64,000 bases of DNA from an uncultured Actinomycetes bacterium (lineage in GTDB: Bacteria > Actinomycetota > Actinomycetes > Nanopelagicales > Nanopelagicaceae). The position numbers and the translations under genes are program-made. The notes below the pieces were generated by a model. That model ran no database searches. It had not been told where the DNA came from and saw only the letters and a program-made list of their open reading frames with translations. The DNA lies in assembly GCA_903836945.1 (NCBI GenBank), contig CAILSO010000008.1, forward strand, positions 1-64,000. The letters are read 5' to 3'. Numbering within the stretch: the first letter of the stretch is position 1; every line of letters begins with the position of its first letter. Shown one piece after another: positions 50,760 through 59,315 of the stretch.

Positions 50760-52976
50760 TTAACCCTTATCCAAGAAATCTGAACTCTCTTCGGCCTTCA
50801 ATAACGATACTTCATTAGCTAGGTTGGGAAAACTTGCCAGCGTTGGATCCTTGGAAATTAACTTGGTTGCAACGGTTCTAGCGGATTCAATTAACTCTTC
50901 ATCTCGCAAAACTCGAAGGAGACGTAAGTGCGACTTGGTTCCAGATTGTGCCTTGCCCAAAACATCACCCTCGCGACGTTGATCTAAATCGATCCGCGAA
51001 AGTTCAAAGCCATCTAAAGTGCCGGCGACTGCTGTAAGTCTGGCCATCGCTGGCGAATCTTCACTGGCGCCAGAAACTAATAAACAAAGTCCGGGGGCGC
51101 TTCCTCGGCCAACCCGTCCACGTAATTGATGGAGTTGTGAGACGCCAAATCGATCAGCATCCATAATCACCATCATTGTTGCATTTGGAACGTCTACGCC
51201 AACTTCGATGACGGTTGTAGAGACCAAAACATCTATCTGACCACTTGCAAATGCCGCCATCGTTTCATCTTTAAGTTCGGCGCTTTGGCGACCATGAAGC
51301 GGCGCCAATTTCAAACCTTTTAGAGCCCCGGTTGCTAGTTCTGGTGCGAGTTCTTCAACACTTGCCATATCTCCTTCGCCAGCAAATTCCTCGGCCGATA
51401 TTTCATCGCCCATCAACTTTGCAAAAGCGATCTCTTTCTCGGTGATCTTTACCTTTGTCTCATCTCGCTCGGGTGCCACGATTCGTGGTGCAACGATGTA
51501 AGCCTGATGACCCTTCGCAACCTCTTCTCTTACCCGTTCCCAGGCGCGATCTAAATAATGAGGCTTTGCCAATACTGGAATTACGTGAGTTGTGATTGGT
51601 GATCTGCCTGAAGGAAGTTGGCGCAGCGTTGAAATATCTAGATCGCCAAAGATGGTCATCGCAACTGTGCGTGGAATAGGAGTTGCGGTCATAACTAATA
51701 GGTGTGGCGGCAATTTAGCCTTCATTCGCAAGGCATCACGTTGTTCAACGCCAAATCGATGTTGTTCATCGACAACAACTAAAGCCAGATCCGCGAATTC
51801 AACGCCCTCGCTTAGAAGGGCATGCGTTCCTATAACAATTCCAGCTAGGCCGTTAGCAATCTGCCCTAGCGCCTCCTTCTTTGCAGCGGTACTCATGGAG
51901 CCAGTAAGAAGGGCTACTTGCGTTCCTTCACCACTTCCTTGCAACGTTCCGGCTAGAGCTAACTCGCCCAACATTTTTGTGATTGTTTTGAAATGTTGCT
52001 GCGCTAAAACTTCAGTCGGAGCGAGCAGTGCGGCTTGACCACCAGATTCAATAACCGAAAGCATTGCTCGAAGTGCGATTACCGTCTTGCCGGAACCAAC
52101 TTCTCCCTGCAGCAAACGGTGCATTGGGTGGGGCTCTTGCATATCCCCTTCAATTTGCGAATTAATTTCGCGCTGACCTTCGGTAAATTTAAATGGCAAT
52201 TTAGCTTCAAAGTTTGAGACCAGACCATTTGTTGAGATTTTTCGCGGCGTTGCAGCTAAAGCCTTCAATTCGGCTTTACGTTGCGCCAATACCAACTGCA
52301 ATAAAATTGCTTCATCAAATGTCAACCTGGTTTTCGCAAGTTCTGCAGCTTCTGGTGATTCTGGCTCATGAATATTGAATAGCGCATCCTTCAAATTTGG
52401 ATAGCCGAATTCGGTTATTACTTCTTCGGGCAAATAATCTGGAATATCATCGAGGCTATCTAAAATTATTGAAATACTGTTTGCGATCTTCCAAGATGGA
52501 AGCTTTCCGCCCGCGGGATAGACCGGGAGATATTTTCCGGCGAATTCTCCAACTGCGCTATCGACATCATCGCCATCTGGAATCAATTGATAATCCGGGT
52601 GTGAGAGTTGACGCTTATCTTTGAACATCCCGACCTTGCCTGCGAACATTCCCTTTTTTCCGACCTTGAGTTCTTTCTCGCGCCAAATCTGATTAAAAAA
52701 GGTAAGTGACATCTTTGCACTGCCATCGGTTACTTCAACTTCTAGAATGGTCCGGCCATTAATTCGCTTTACCGATACCTTTGATATCTCGGCAAGGACG
52801 GTTACCTCATCGCCTTCCAACAACTCAGAGATATCCGAGAGTTCACCTCGCGCCACATAACGACGCGGGTAATGCCGGAGTAAATCTTCGACGGTTTTCA
52901 TTCCAAAGGTCTTATAAAAGGCCTCGGCCGTTCGATCGCCAATAACCGCCTTTAGCGGATCGGTGAGTGTGGCCAT
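50760..52976 (-). CDS. recG: ATP-dependent DNA helicase RecG
   Basis: The 738-residue protein has an N-terminal wedge/OB domain (about residues 55-150, with VTVLAEISKVSVKRINGRTI). The helicase domain has Walker A LLQGEVGSGKTVIALRA, the DEQHRFG Walker B motif, MTATPIPRT and the QLHQLRGRVGRG motif VI. It remodels stalled forks and Holliday junctions. GAAGAT lies 6 bases before the ATG, a near match to the leaderless -10 pattern. Confidence 0.96.
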   Translation of the reverse strand: MATLTDPLKAVIGDRTAEAFYKTFGMKTVEDLLRHYPRRYVARGELSDISELLEGDEVTVLAEISKVSVKRINGRTILEVEVTDGSAKMSLTFFNQIWREKELKVGKKGMFAGKVGMFKDKRQLSHPDYQLIPDGDDVDSAVGEFAGKYLPVYPAGGKLPSWKIANSISIILDSLDDIPDYLPEEVITEFGYPNLKDALFNIHEPESPEAAELAKTRLTFDEAILLQLVLAQRKAELKALAATPRKISTNGLVSNFEAKLPFKFTEGQREINSQIEGDMQEPHPMHRLLQGEVGSGKTVIALRAMLSVIESGGQAALLAPTEVLAQQHFKTITKMLGELALAGTLQGSGEGTQVALLTGSMSTAAKKEALGQIANGLAGIVIGTHALLSEGVEFADLALVVVDEQHRFGVEQRDALRMKAKLPPHLLVMTATPIPRTVAMTIFGDLDISTLRQLPSGRSPITTHVIPVLAKPHYLDRAWERVREEVAKGHQAYIVAPRIVAPERDETKVKITEKEIAFAKLMGDEISAEEFAGEGDMASVEELAPELATGALKGLKLAPLHGRQSAELKDETMAAFASGQIDVLVSTTVIEVGVDVPNATMMVIMDADRFGVSQLHQLRGRVGRGSAPGLCLLVSGASEDSPAMARLTAVAGTLDGFELSRIDLDQRREGDVLGKAQSGTKSHLRLLRVLRDEELIESARTVATKLISKDPTLASFPNLANEVSLLKAEESSDFLDKG

Positions 52977-53111
52977 GGGGATATCTTCTCGCCAAGGAGG
53001 CCCTAAACCGCGGATTAGCCAATCCCCGCGCCTTAACGCTAATCTTGGCCCCTAGTTACAATTCACGAGTTACGAAATACGTATACGAGTTTAATTTCAA
53101 GGGAGTCAAAG
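52977..53111 (+). promoter_or_regulatory. recG/rpmB divergent intergenic region
   Basis: The 135-bp gap has no ORF. It holds a GCGGATT...AATCCCCGC hairpin and an A/T-rich stretch with two ACGAGTT copies and the ATACGTAT palindrome just ahead of the rpmB Shine-Dalgarno. The exact rpmB promoter cannot be assigned. Confidence 0.3.
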
Positions 53112-53297
53112 ATGGCCTCTAACTGCGATATCTGCGGAAAAGGACCTAGCTTCGGCAACAAGGTCTCCCACTCAATGCGAAAGACTCGTCGCCGCTGGAA
53201 TCCAAATATCCAACGCATCCGCACTCTTGTTGGTGGAACACCAAAGCGCCAAAACGTTTGCTCATCTTGTCTAAAGGCTGGAAAAGTAACCCGCTAA
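53112..53297 (+). CDS. rpmB: 50S ribosomal protein L28
   Basis: The 61-residue protein has the L28 signature NKVSHSMRKTRRRWNPN and is the zinc-type form, with CDIC at the N-terminus and CSSC near the end. An AAGGGAG Shine-Dalgarno lies 6 bases before the ATG. It is a single-gene unit ending at a strong terminator. In this lineage it stands alone next to recG and away from rpmG. Confidence 0.97.
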   Translation: MASNCDICGKGPSFGNKVSHSMRKTRRRWNPNIQRIRTLVGGTPKRQNVCSSCLKAGKVTR

Positions 53298-53309
53298 ATT
53301 AAAATTACA

Positions 53310-53344
53310 AAGACCCGAGGCGCAAAGCTTCGGGTCTTTTTTTA
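53310..53344 (+). terminator. Rho-independent terminator after rpmB
   Basis: AAGACCCGA pairs with TCGGGTCTT and is followed by eight T residues. The convergent ACC deaminase gene ends 4 bases beyond, so the hairpin may act in both directions. Confidence 0.9.
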
Positions 53345-53347
53345 TAA

Positions 53348-54364
53348 CTAAAAAGCGGTTGTGTAACCGTTAATGGCAGGTTGTCCCCCAAGGTGAACAT
53401 AGAGAACTTTGGAACCCTCTTTGAAATAACCCTCTTTAATTAAATCGATCATTGCCGCCATAGATTTACCTTCATAAACCGGATCGGTGATCATTCCCTC
53501 AAGACGCCCAACCAACTTGATTGCCGCAATCGTGTGTTCGCTAGCAACGCCATAAATTCCATCGTGCCAGCGATCCAAAAGTACGATCTCATCGTCACGA
53601 AGTTCACGCCCTAGTTCGATCAACTTTGCTGTGCGAGTTGCAATGCGCTTGATTTGATCCCAAGTCTTTTCAACTGTAGCTGAAGCGTCGATTCCAATAA
53701 TGTCTTGAGCACGATTGCTGTGCGCAAGGCCAGCGATCATTCCGCCTTGGGAAGAGCCGGTTACCGAACAAACAATAAAATTATCGAATTTAAAGCCAAG
53801 ATCCTCCTCTTGATCTTCCAATTCAAAAGCCCAACCGGCAAAACCATGGCCACCTAATTCGTGATCCGAGGCACCGGCTGGAATTGCGTAAGGCTTTCCG
53901 CCCCTTGCAATTACATCTGCAATTGCCTCTTCCCATGACTTTCTAAAACCGATATCAAAACCAGCAGGATCTAGGCGAACTTCAGCTCCCATGATTCGGC
54001 TAAGTAAAATATTTCCAGTTTTCTCATAATTAACTTCATCCCAATCAACCCAGTGCTCTTGCACGAGTACGCACTTAAGACCTAAGTGGGCTGCAACTGC
54101 CGCAACTTGTCTTGTGTGATTTGATTGAACGCCACCGATTGAGACCAAGGTGTCGCAACCTTTGGCAATTGCATCCGCCGCAAGATATTCAAGTTTGCGA
54201 GTCTTATTTCCACCATAGGCAAGGCCTGAATTCACATCTTCGCGCTTAGCCCAAATCTCAACTTTGCCGCCAAGATGTTCGGTGAGGCGATCAAGTCGTT
54301 GGAGTGGAGATGGACCAAAGGTTAATTTTTCCTTTGGAAAAGATTCAAGTTTAGATCTGGACAT
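53348..54364 (-). CDS. acdS: 1-aminocyclopropane-1-carboxylate deaminase (PLP fold type II)
   Basis: The 338-residue protein belongs to the ACC deaminase/D-cysteine desulfhydrase family. It has the PLP lysine in [12 protein letters not shown] (near 51-55), [19 protein letters not shown], and the active-site segments [10 protein letters not shown] and YVHLGGQPA. The Tyr-Glu pair and the Leu in HLGG are the residues known to separate true ACC deaminases from D-cysteine desulfhydrases, so ACC deaminase is preferred. The reaction gives 2-oxobutanoate and ammonia. An AAAGG sequence serves either as a Shine-Dalgarno (9 bases) or as part of an AAGGAT -10 at 6 bases. Confidence 0.82.
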   Translation of the reverse strand: MSRSKLESFPKEKLTFGPSPLQRLDRLTEHLGGKVEIWAKREDVNSGLAYGGNKTRKLEYLAADAIAKGCDTLVSIGGVQSNHTRQVAAVAAHLGLKCVLVQEHWVDWDEVNYEKTGNILLSRIMGAEVRLDPAGFDIGFRKSWEEAIADVIARGGKPYAIPAGASDHELGGHGFAGWAFELEDQEEDLGFKFDNFIVCSVTGSSQGGMIAGLAHSNRAQDIIGIDASATVEKTWDQIKRIATRTAKLIELGRELRDDEIVLLDRWHDGIYGVASEHTIAAIKLVGRLEGMITDPVYEGKSMAAMIDLIKEGYFKEGSKVLYVHLGGQPAINGYTTAF

Positions 54365-54386
54365 CGGGTAATCCTTTCAGGATTTA

Positions 54387-55319
54387 TTAGAAATGGCTAT
54401 AACCAGCGGCTTTTATATTTGAAAGATTTAATATTTCAACGCCAGTACCGCTAACAACCTTGCCTATGACGATTGCACCACTTGGAACCTTATTTGAAGT
54501 CGTGGCAACGAAAGCATGATCCTCGCCGCCATTTAAAATCCACTCCCAAACATCATTGCCAGATTGCTCGGCAAGAAATGAGAGCGTGCCAAACCCAGGC
54601 AGAGCCGCAAATAATTCTGGATCAATCTCTATTCTAACTCCCGAGGCCGTAGCAATATGGTCAAGTTCTGAGAGCAAACCATCACTTACATCAGACATGG
54701 AGTTAACTAAATATTCAGGCTGAGCAAAGTCTTTGGCCATTGCGTAATTTAGATTCGGCTTTTTATGAGCTTTTATAAATGGGGAGTCGGTAAATCCAGC
54801 CTTTAATTCAAATAACCCTGCCGCCGAATTGCCGGTGAGATTGGAAAGGATCACTAAGTCGCCAACCTTTGCGCCCGACCTCGTTATAGGTTTTGTAACC
54901 TCGCCAATAGCCGAAATAGAAATAACCAACTGATCAGCTTTGGAGATATCGCCACCAATTACTTGTGCGCCAACTAAATCGGCCTCGCTCTTTATTCCTT
55001 GCGCGAGCTCTTTGATTTGTGGAATTGAAAAATCTTTTGTTAGACCAACGCTGACCAGAAGGTATTTTGCCTGCGCCCCCATCGCATAAATGTCAGCGAG
55101 ATTTGCGGCGGCAATCTTGGCCCCAATTTCATGCAGGGAGGACCATCTGCGATCGAAGTGCACACCTTCAACTGCCATATCTGCGGCGGCAACAATGTTT
55201 GGCGAGCTGCTTTGAAAAACTGCCGCATCATCGCCAATCGTAACTATGAGTTGTGGGTTGGGCTTGGCAAAGATCTGCGCGAGTGCACTTATTAACTCGC
55301 CCTCACTTGCCATGTCCAC
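54387..55319 (-). CDS. thiL: Thiamine-monophosphate kinase
   Basis: From the GTG at 55319 the protein is about 310 residues with ThiL motifs: TIGDDAAVF, AAADMAVEGVHFD, AAANLADIYAMGA, GGDISKADQLVIS and NGGEDHAFVAT. It phosphorylates TMP to thiamine diphosphate. GGAAGG lies 5 bases before this GTG; ATG 55313 is an alternative. The track ORF starts 42 codons earlier and includes four NLSR units encoded by 12-bp repeats. A TTG just upstream of those repeats follows TAGAGT at 5-base spacing, so an N-terminally extended form cannot be ruled out. Confidence 0.9.
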   Translation of the reverse strand: MDMASEGELISALAQIFAKPNPQLIVTIGDDAAVFQSSSPNIVAAADMAVEGVHFDRRWSSLHEIGAKIAAANLADIYAMGAQAKYLLVSVGLTKDFSIPQIKELAQGIKSEADLVGAQVIGGDISKADQLVISISAIGEVTKPITRSGAKVGDLVILSNLTGNSAAGLFELKAGFTDSPFIKAHKKPNLNYAMAKDFAQPEYLVNSMSDVSDGLLSELDHIATASGVRIEIDPELFAALPGFGTLSFLAEQSGNDVWEWILNGGEDHAFVATTSNKVPSGAIVIGKVVSGTGVEILNLSNIKAAGYSHF

Positions 55320-55344
55320 CCGCGCCTTCCTATTCAATGTCTTG

Positions 55345-55392
55345 CTCAAATTCCTGCTCAAATTCCTGCTCAAATTCCTGCTCAAATTCCTG
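55345..55392 (-). repeat. Four perfect tandem 12-bp repeats upstream of thiL
   Basis: The unit is CTCAAATTCCTG on the plus strand, four identical copies plus a degenerate fifth at 55333-55344. The length is a multiple of three, so the reading frame stays open and would add NLSR units to ThiL if translated. Confidence 0.95.
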
Positions 55393-55508
55393 ACGAAAAC
55401 TAGTTCCAAACCTAACTCTAGACGCGGTAACCTTAACTCCTGCAATCACAGTGCCGTGGATTGAAGAATTAAAGGTAGCTTTAACTCAGAATTAAGGGAG
55501 AAATCCAA

Positions 55509-55745
55509 ATGTCAGTACAGGTATACATCCTCATTCAAACTGAAGTTGGCAAGGCATCAAGTGTTGCTAAGACTGTTGGCGCAATCCCTGGCGTGACCCT
55601 CGCTGAAGGCGTAACCGGTCCTTACGATGTAATCATGCGCGCTGAATCTCCAAGTATGGAAGAACTCGGCCGCGCTGTTCTATCCAAGGTGCAGAGCGTT
55701 CCAGGAATTACCCGCACACTTACTTGCCCTGTAACTTCTTACTAG
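55509..55745 (+). CDS. Stand-alone Lrp/AsnC ligand-binding (RAM) domain protein
   Basis: The 78-residue protein is only the C-terminal effector domain of Lrp/AsnC regulators: VQVYILIQTEVGKASSVAK, then GVTLAEGVTGPYDVIMRAES and a final strand with TRTLTCPV. There is no helix-turn-helix. Such stand-alone RAM proteins form oligomers that bind amino acids; the role is unknown. AAGGGAG 8 bases before the ATG is a strong Shine-Dalgarno. It is divergent from thiL. Confidence 0.88.
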   Translation: MSVQVYILIQTEVGKASSVAKTVGAIPGVTLAEGVTGPYDVIMRAESPSMEELGRAVLSKVQSVPGITRTLTCPVTSY

Positions 55746-55767
55746 TTTTTTTAGTATTTTTAAAAAC

Positions 55768-56805
55768 TTAGCGAGTTACATCTAGCGGACGAGTGATCGC
55801 CGCTTCAATAAGCTTAGTTATTAATTCCGTATAACCAATTCCGCCGGCTTGCCACAACTTTGGAAATACTGAAGTTGCGGTAAAGCCCGGCATGGTATTA
55901 ATTTCATTAATAATTATTTCACTTCCAGTATAAAAGAAATCAACTCGAGCCAATCCCTCACAACAAAGCGCGTTAAAGGCTGTTGTTGCGGCATCTTGAA
56001 TAGCTTCGGTTACGCCAAATGGCAATTTAACCGGTGTAATTAACTCTGTTGAGTCATCTAAATATTTAGCTTCAAAATCATAGAACTCATGGTTGCCCAG
56101 AATCTTAATTTCGCCAAGCGGTGAGGCTAAGGCAACGCCATTGACTTGAATGACTGCACATTCGATCTCGCGCCCGACAATTGCGCTTTCGATCATAACT
56201 TTTGTGTCATATTCAAATGCGAAGTTGATTGCCTTCTTTAACTCATCAGCCTTTTTAACCTTGCTTGTGCCACGTGAAGATCCAGAACGAGCCGGTTTAA
56301 CAAATAGCGGATTGCCGTATTTTGTCGCATCGGCCAAGATGCGAAGTTCATCAATTAACCAATCACTCTGTTGAATCACCATTCCGGGAGCCACAGATAA
56401 TCCGTGTGCCTCAAAGATTGGCTTGGCAAAAGATTTATCCATGCCGGTTGCCGAAGCTAGTACGCCCGACCCAACATATTTAATGCCCGCCATCTCGCAT
56501 TGACCTTGAAAGGTGCCATCCTCGCCGTAAGGTCCATGTAGAACTGGAAAGAGTAGGTCAACATCTAATTGATCGATCGTGGTCTGCGGCAAATCTTCAG
56601 AGATGGTTGGCAGGTTCTTGCCATCAATAGTTAATTTGTAATCCTCTGGTGGCAAGACCCACTTGCCGGCTTTGGTAATTCCAATTAAAACTGGCTCGTA
56701 GATATCGCGATCTATCGCAGAGAGAACACCATTTGCTGAAATACAAGAGATTTCATGCTCACTAGATTTTCCGCCAGCAACAATTCCAACTTTAAGTTTT
56801 GCCAC
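55768..56805 (-). CDS. ddl: D-alanine--D-alanine ligase
   Basis: The 345-residue ATP-grasp enzyme has KVGIVAGGKSSEHEIS at the N-terminus, HGPYGEDGTFQG, VKPARSGSSRGTSKVK (nucleotide loop), ARVDFFYTG and INEINTMPGFT at the metal site. It makes the D-Ala-D-Ala dipeptide for peptidoglycan. The GTG start lies 2 bases after the gpsA stop. The plsC-gpsA-ddl order suggests a cell-envelope operon. Confidence 0.96.
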   Translation of the reverse strand: MAKLKVGIVAGGKSSEHEISCISANGVLSAIDRDIYEPVLIGITKAGKWVLPPEDYKLTIDGKNLPTISEDLPQTTIDQLDVDLLFPVLHGPYGEDGTFQGQCEMAGIKYVGSGVLASATGMDKSFAKPIFEAHGLSVAPGMVIQQSDWLIDELRILADATKYGNPLFVKPARSGSSRGTSKVKKADELKKAINFAFEYDTKVMIESAIVGREIECAVIQVNGVALASPLGEIKILGNHEFYDFEAKYLDDSTELITPVKLPFGVTEAIQDAATTAFNALCCEGLARVDFFYTGSEIIINEINTMPGFTATSVFPKLWQAGGIGYTELITKLIEAAITRPLDVTR

Positions 56806-56807
56806 GA

Positions 56808-57806
56808 TTAAATCTCAGCTCGCATAGATACCGTCATAATCCGGGTCATTGCATCAACTGGAGTAATTCGATCTTGTACAACGTCGGCAACTACTTCAAT
56901 GATCGGTACTTCTACCCCAACTCGGTGTGCCAACTCTTGAATCGCGGCAGCTGAGGCAACACCCTCAACGGTCTTTGAAACTTGGGCCCGCGCGGTTGCC
57001 ATATTTCCACTGCGTCCAAGGGCTTCACCGAAAGTTCTATTTCTAGAAAGGCCCGACCCGCACGAGGCAACTAAATCGCCCATACCTGCGAGGCCTAAGA
57101 AGGTGAGTGGATCTGCGCCATAACCATTTCCAAATCTTGCTACTTCTGAAAGTCCGCGAGTGATAATCATTGCCTGGGTATTTTCGCCAAGGTCAAGGCC
57201 AATCGCCATACCAACGGCAAGTGCGATTACCGATTTAGCAGCGCCGGCTAATTCACAACCAACTAAATCTTGTGATGGGTAAACGCGGAAATAAGGTGTT
57301 GTGAAAATATCGATCATTAACTTTGATACCAGGGCGTTTGAAGATGCGGCCACCGCGCCAGATGGTTGACGAAGAGACATCTCCCCCGCCAAGTTCGGGC
57401 CGGTTATCAAACCAAGTTGCTCGGGTGAAGTTCCTAGAATCTCGGTTACGACTTCAGTCATGCGCATCTGACTATGGGCTTCGATGCCCTTAAGCGTTGA
57501 AATTATCGGCAAGTGCTTTGGGAAATTATCCTTCCAAAGCTCTAAGTTTTCGCGAAGTGATTGCGCGGGGATTGCTAAAACGATCGCCGATCCGAAATCA
57601 AAGGCCTCTTGTATATTCGTTGTTGCAAGTAAATTATCTGGAAGTTTCACACCAGGCAAGAATTTATTATTAGTGTGAGTTGAATTTATCTCGGAAACTA
57701 CATCGCTATTGCGACCCCAAATCAAAACCTCTTGGCCAGCATCGCATAGCACTTGCCCAAGGGTGCTACCCCAAGCGCCAGCGCCAAGTACTGCGATCTT
57801 CGCCAT
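56808..57806 (-). CDS. gpsA: Glycerol-3-phosphate dehydrogenase (NAD(P)+)
   Basis: The 332-residue enzyme has the Rossmann motif VLGAGAWGSTLGQVL, GPNLAGEMSLRQPSG, GAAKSVIALAVGM (catalytic Lys) and GLAGMGDLVASC. It reduces dihydroxyacetone phosphate to sn-glycerol 3-phosphate for phospholipid synthesis. It lies 11 bases downstream of a plsC-type gene and directly upstream of ddl. Confidence 0.96.
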   Translation of the reverse strand: MAKIAVLGAGAWGSTLGQVLCDAGQEVLIWGRNSDVVSEINSTHTNNKFLPGVKLPDNLLATTNIQEAFDFGSAIVLAIPAQSLRENLELWKDNFPKHLPIISTLKGIEAHSQMRMTEVVTEILGTSPEQLGLITGPNLAGEMSLRQPSGAVAASSNALVSKLMIDIFTTPYFRVYPSQDLVGCELAGAAKSVIALAVGMAIGLDLGENTQAMIITRGLSEVARFGNGYGADPLTFLGLAGMGDLVASCGSGLSRNRTFGEALGRSGNMATARAQVSKTVEGVASAAAIQELAHRVGVEVPIIEVVADVVQDRITPVDAMTRIMTVSMRAEI

Positions 57807-57817
57807 CTACTACTTCC

Positions 57818-58615
57818 CTACTTCTCGAACTTCTTCTTATTTTGCGCCTTCAAATAATTACCAGTTCTAGGCAGCTCTGATTTATGAGGATCAAAGATCT
57901 GCGCCGGAGCCGATTCTCCCCTAATTTCCTCTAGGAGTTTAGTTATTGCAGCCATTATCGCTGCCGTTGCCTCGACTAGCGCCCTTGGATCATCTGACTT
58001 ACCCGCCCATTTTGAGAGATCGACCGGTTTTCCAGCCCAGATTGAAATCTTCGTCCGGCGCCAGAAGACAATCTTCTTGCTATAGCGCGGCATTAAATTT
58101 TGATCGCCCCACTGCGCAAAAGGGATTACCGGTGCGCCACTAATTAGCGCCAATCTTGCAATTCCAGTCTTGGCAACCATCGGCCATAAATTTTCATCGC
58201 GCGTTAGCGTTCCTTCTGGGTATACCCCAAGACAGTGACCTAACTCCAAGATCTTAAGCGCCTGATCAATCGCATGTGAGGCCTTATCACTCTCGCGAGC
58301 CACCGGGACCTGTCCTGCGTTGTAAACGATTCGGCCGATTACCGGAACTTTAAATACCGATTCCTTACCCAAGTATCTTGGCGCCCGGCCATTTTCATAA
58401 AGATACTGGGCCCACAAAAGCACATCGATATAACTCATGTGATTACAAGCAACAATTACTGGGCCGGATTTAGGCAGATTTTCCATACCGCGCCAGTCAC
58501 GTTTAGTTAGCGCCTTCAAAATTGGGATGACAATCGCTGAACAAATTCTAAATGTTCGATTTGTACCGAGTGGCTTTCCCGATGGCGCAGTGAAAGTTCG
58601 ATTTAACTCGCGCAT
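57818..58615 (-). CDS. 1-acyl-sn-glycerol-3-phosphate acyltransferase family protein (second PlsC)
   Basis: The 265-residue acyltransferase has CNHMSYIDVLLWA (HxxxxD motif, near residue 58), GKESVFKVPVIGRI, QVPVARES and YPEGTLTRDENLW. It is the first gene of the plsC-gpsA-ddl unit and probably acylates lysophosphatidate or a related acceptor. It differs clearly from the copy at 8.3 kb, lacking its Lys tail and having extra hydrophilic C-terminal residues. TAAGAT lies 6 bases before the ATG. Confidence 0.9.
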   Translation of the reverse strand: MRELNRTFTAPSGKPLGTNRTFRICSAIVIPILKALTKRDWRGMENLPKSGPVIVACNHMSYIDVLLWAQYLYENGRAPRYLGKESVFKVPVIGRIVYNAGQVPVARESDKASHAIDQALKILELGHCLGVYPEGTLTRDENLWPMVAKTGIARLALISGAPVIPFAQWGDQNLMPRYSKKIVFWRRTKISIWAGKPVDLSKWAGKSDDPRALVEATAAIMAAITKLLEEIRGESAPAQIFDPHKSELPRTGNYLKAQNKKKFEK

Positions 58616-58621
58616 GAACCT

Positions 58622-58627
58622 ATCTTA
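58622..58627 (-). promoter_or_regulatory. Leaderless -10 (TAAGAT) for plsC-gpsA-ddl
   Basis: TAAGAT, 6 bases, then ATG at 58615. Confidence 0.6.
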
Positions 58628-58640
58628 ATAATGAAACCTC

Positions 58641-58674
58641 AAATAAAAAAGCGGGGCCCATGGTGGCCCCCGCT
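58641..58674 (-). terminator. Rho-independent terminator after hup
   Basis: On the minus strand GCGGGGGCC and GGCCCCGC arms are followed by TTTTTTATTT. It lies just before the plsC-gpsA-ddl promoter. Confidence 0.88.
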
Positions 58675-58687
58675 AAATTATTATTAA

Positions 58688-59110
58688 TTACTTGCGCTTC
58701 TTTGCAACTTTCTTTGCAACTTTCTTTGCAGCCTTCTTAGGTGCTGACTTCTTAGCGGCCTTCTTTGGAGCAGCCTTAGCAGCCTTAACTGGTGCAGCCT
58801 TTACAGGTGGCTTTGGAGCAGCATCAAGCTTGCGTGCGCCTGAGATAACTTCCTTAAGTGACTTTGCAGGAAGGAAACGAACCTTCTTGCTTGCCTTGAT
58901 TTGAATGGTTTCGCCAGTGAATGGGTTGCGACCCTTACGAGCTGGGCGATCAACCTTCTTGAACTTACCGAAATCATTGATCATTACATCTTCGCCCTTT
59001 GAGATGGTGCGAATGATTGTGTCGAAAACGATATCTACAGAGCGAGCTGCTTCCTTCTTGTTGTTATCGAAGTGTGGCGCAAGCGCTGCGATGAACTGGG
59101 CCTTGTTCAT
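58688..59110 (-). CDS. hup: HU-family nucleoid protein with lysine/alanine-rich tail
   Basis: The 140-residue protein begins with a standard HU domain of about 90 residues: MNKAQFIAALAPHF, FGKFKKVDRPARKGRNP (DNA-binding arm) and KKVRFLPAKSLKEVI. A histone-H1-like tail of AKK and KKVAK repeats follows, as in mycobacterial HupB. It compacts and protects DNA. An AAGGGGA Shine-Dalgarno lies upstream, then a set of palindromes, and a strong terminator follows, all consistent with high, regulated expression. Confidence 0.96.
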   Translation of the reverse strand: MNKAQFIAALAPHFDNNKKEAARSVDIVFDTIIRTISKGEDVMINDFGKFKKVDRPARKGRNPFTGETIQIKASKKVRFLPAKSLKEVISGARKLDAAPKPPVKAAPVKAAKAAPKKAAKKSAPKKAAKKVAKKVAKKRK

Positions 59111-59122
59111 TAATTCCCCTTA

Positions 59123-59153
59123 TTTACGCGTAAATGTTAAACGTTCGTTTAAC
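59123..59153 (-). promoter_or_regulatory. Double palindrome upstream of hup
   Basis: TTTACGCGTAAA (59123-59134) and GTTAAACGTTCGTTTAAC (59136-59153) are both perfect inverted repeats one base apart. They lie just ahead of the hup Shine-Dalgarno and are a candidate binding region for a regulator or for HU itself. Confidence 0.55.
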
Positions 59154-59256
59154 GTGAATCGAAATCTACGCGCGCAAAAGAGGTTAAACCCGCATTTTTT
59201 AGGGTGTGTCGCAATTTATGATTTTTATAAATTAATAAAAGTTGCACTTTTTATGC

Positions 59257-59286
59257 GTAAAAAACTCTAAATAATTACTTTAGAGT
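59257..59286 (-). terminator. Rho-independent terminator after leuD
   Basis: On the minus strand ACTCTAAA...TTTAGAGT is followed by a T-run. A second hairpin (TTCACTTT...AAAGTGAA, 59286-59314) is directly next to it on the leuD side. Confidence 0.8.
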
Positions 59287-59315
59287 TCACTTTGATTGAA
59301 TTTCACAAAGTGAAA

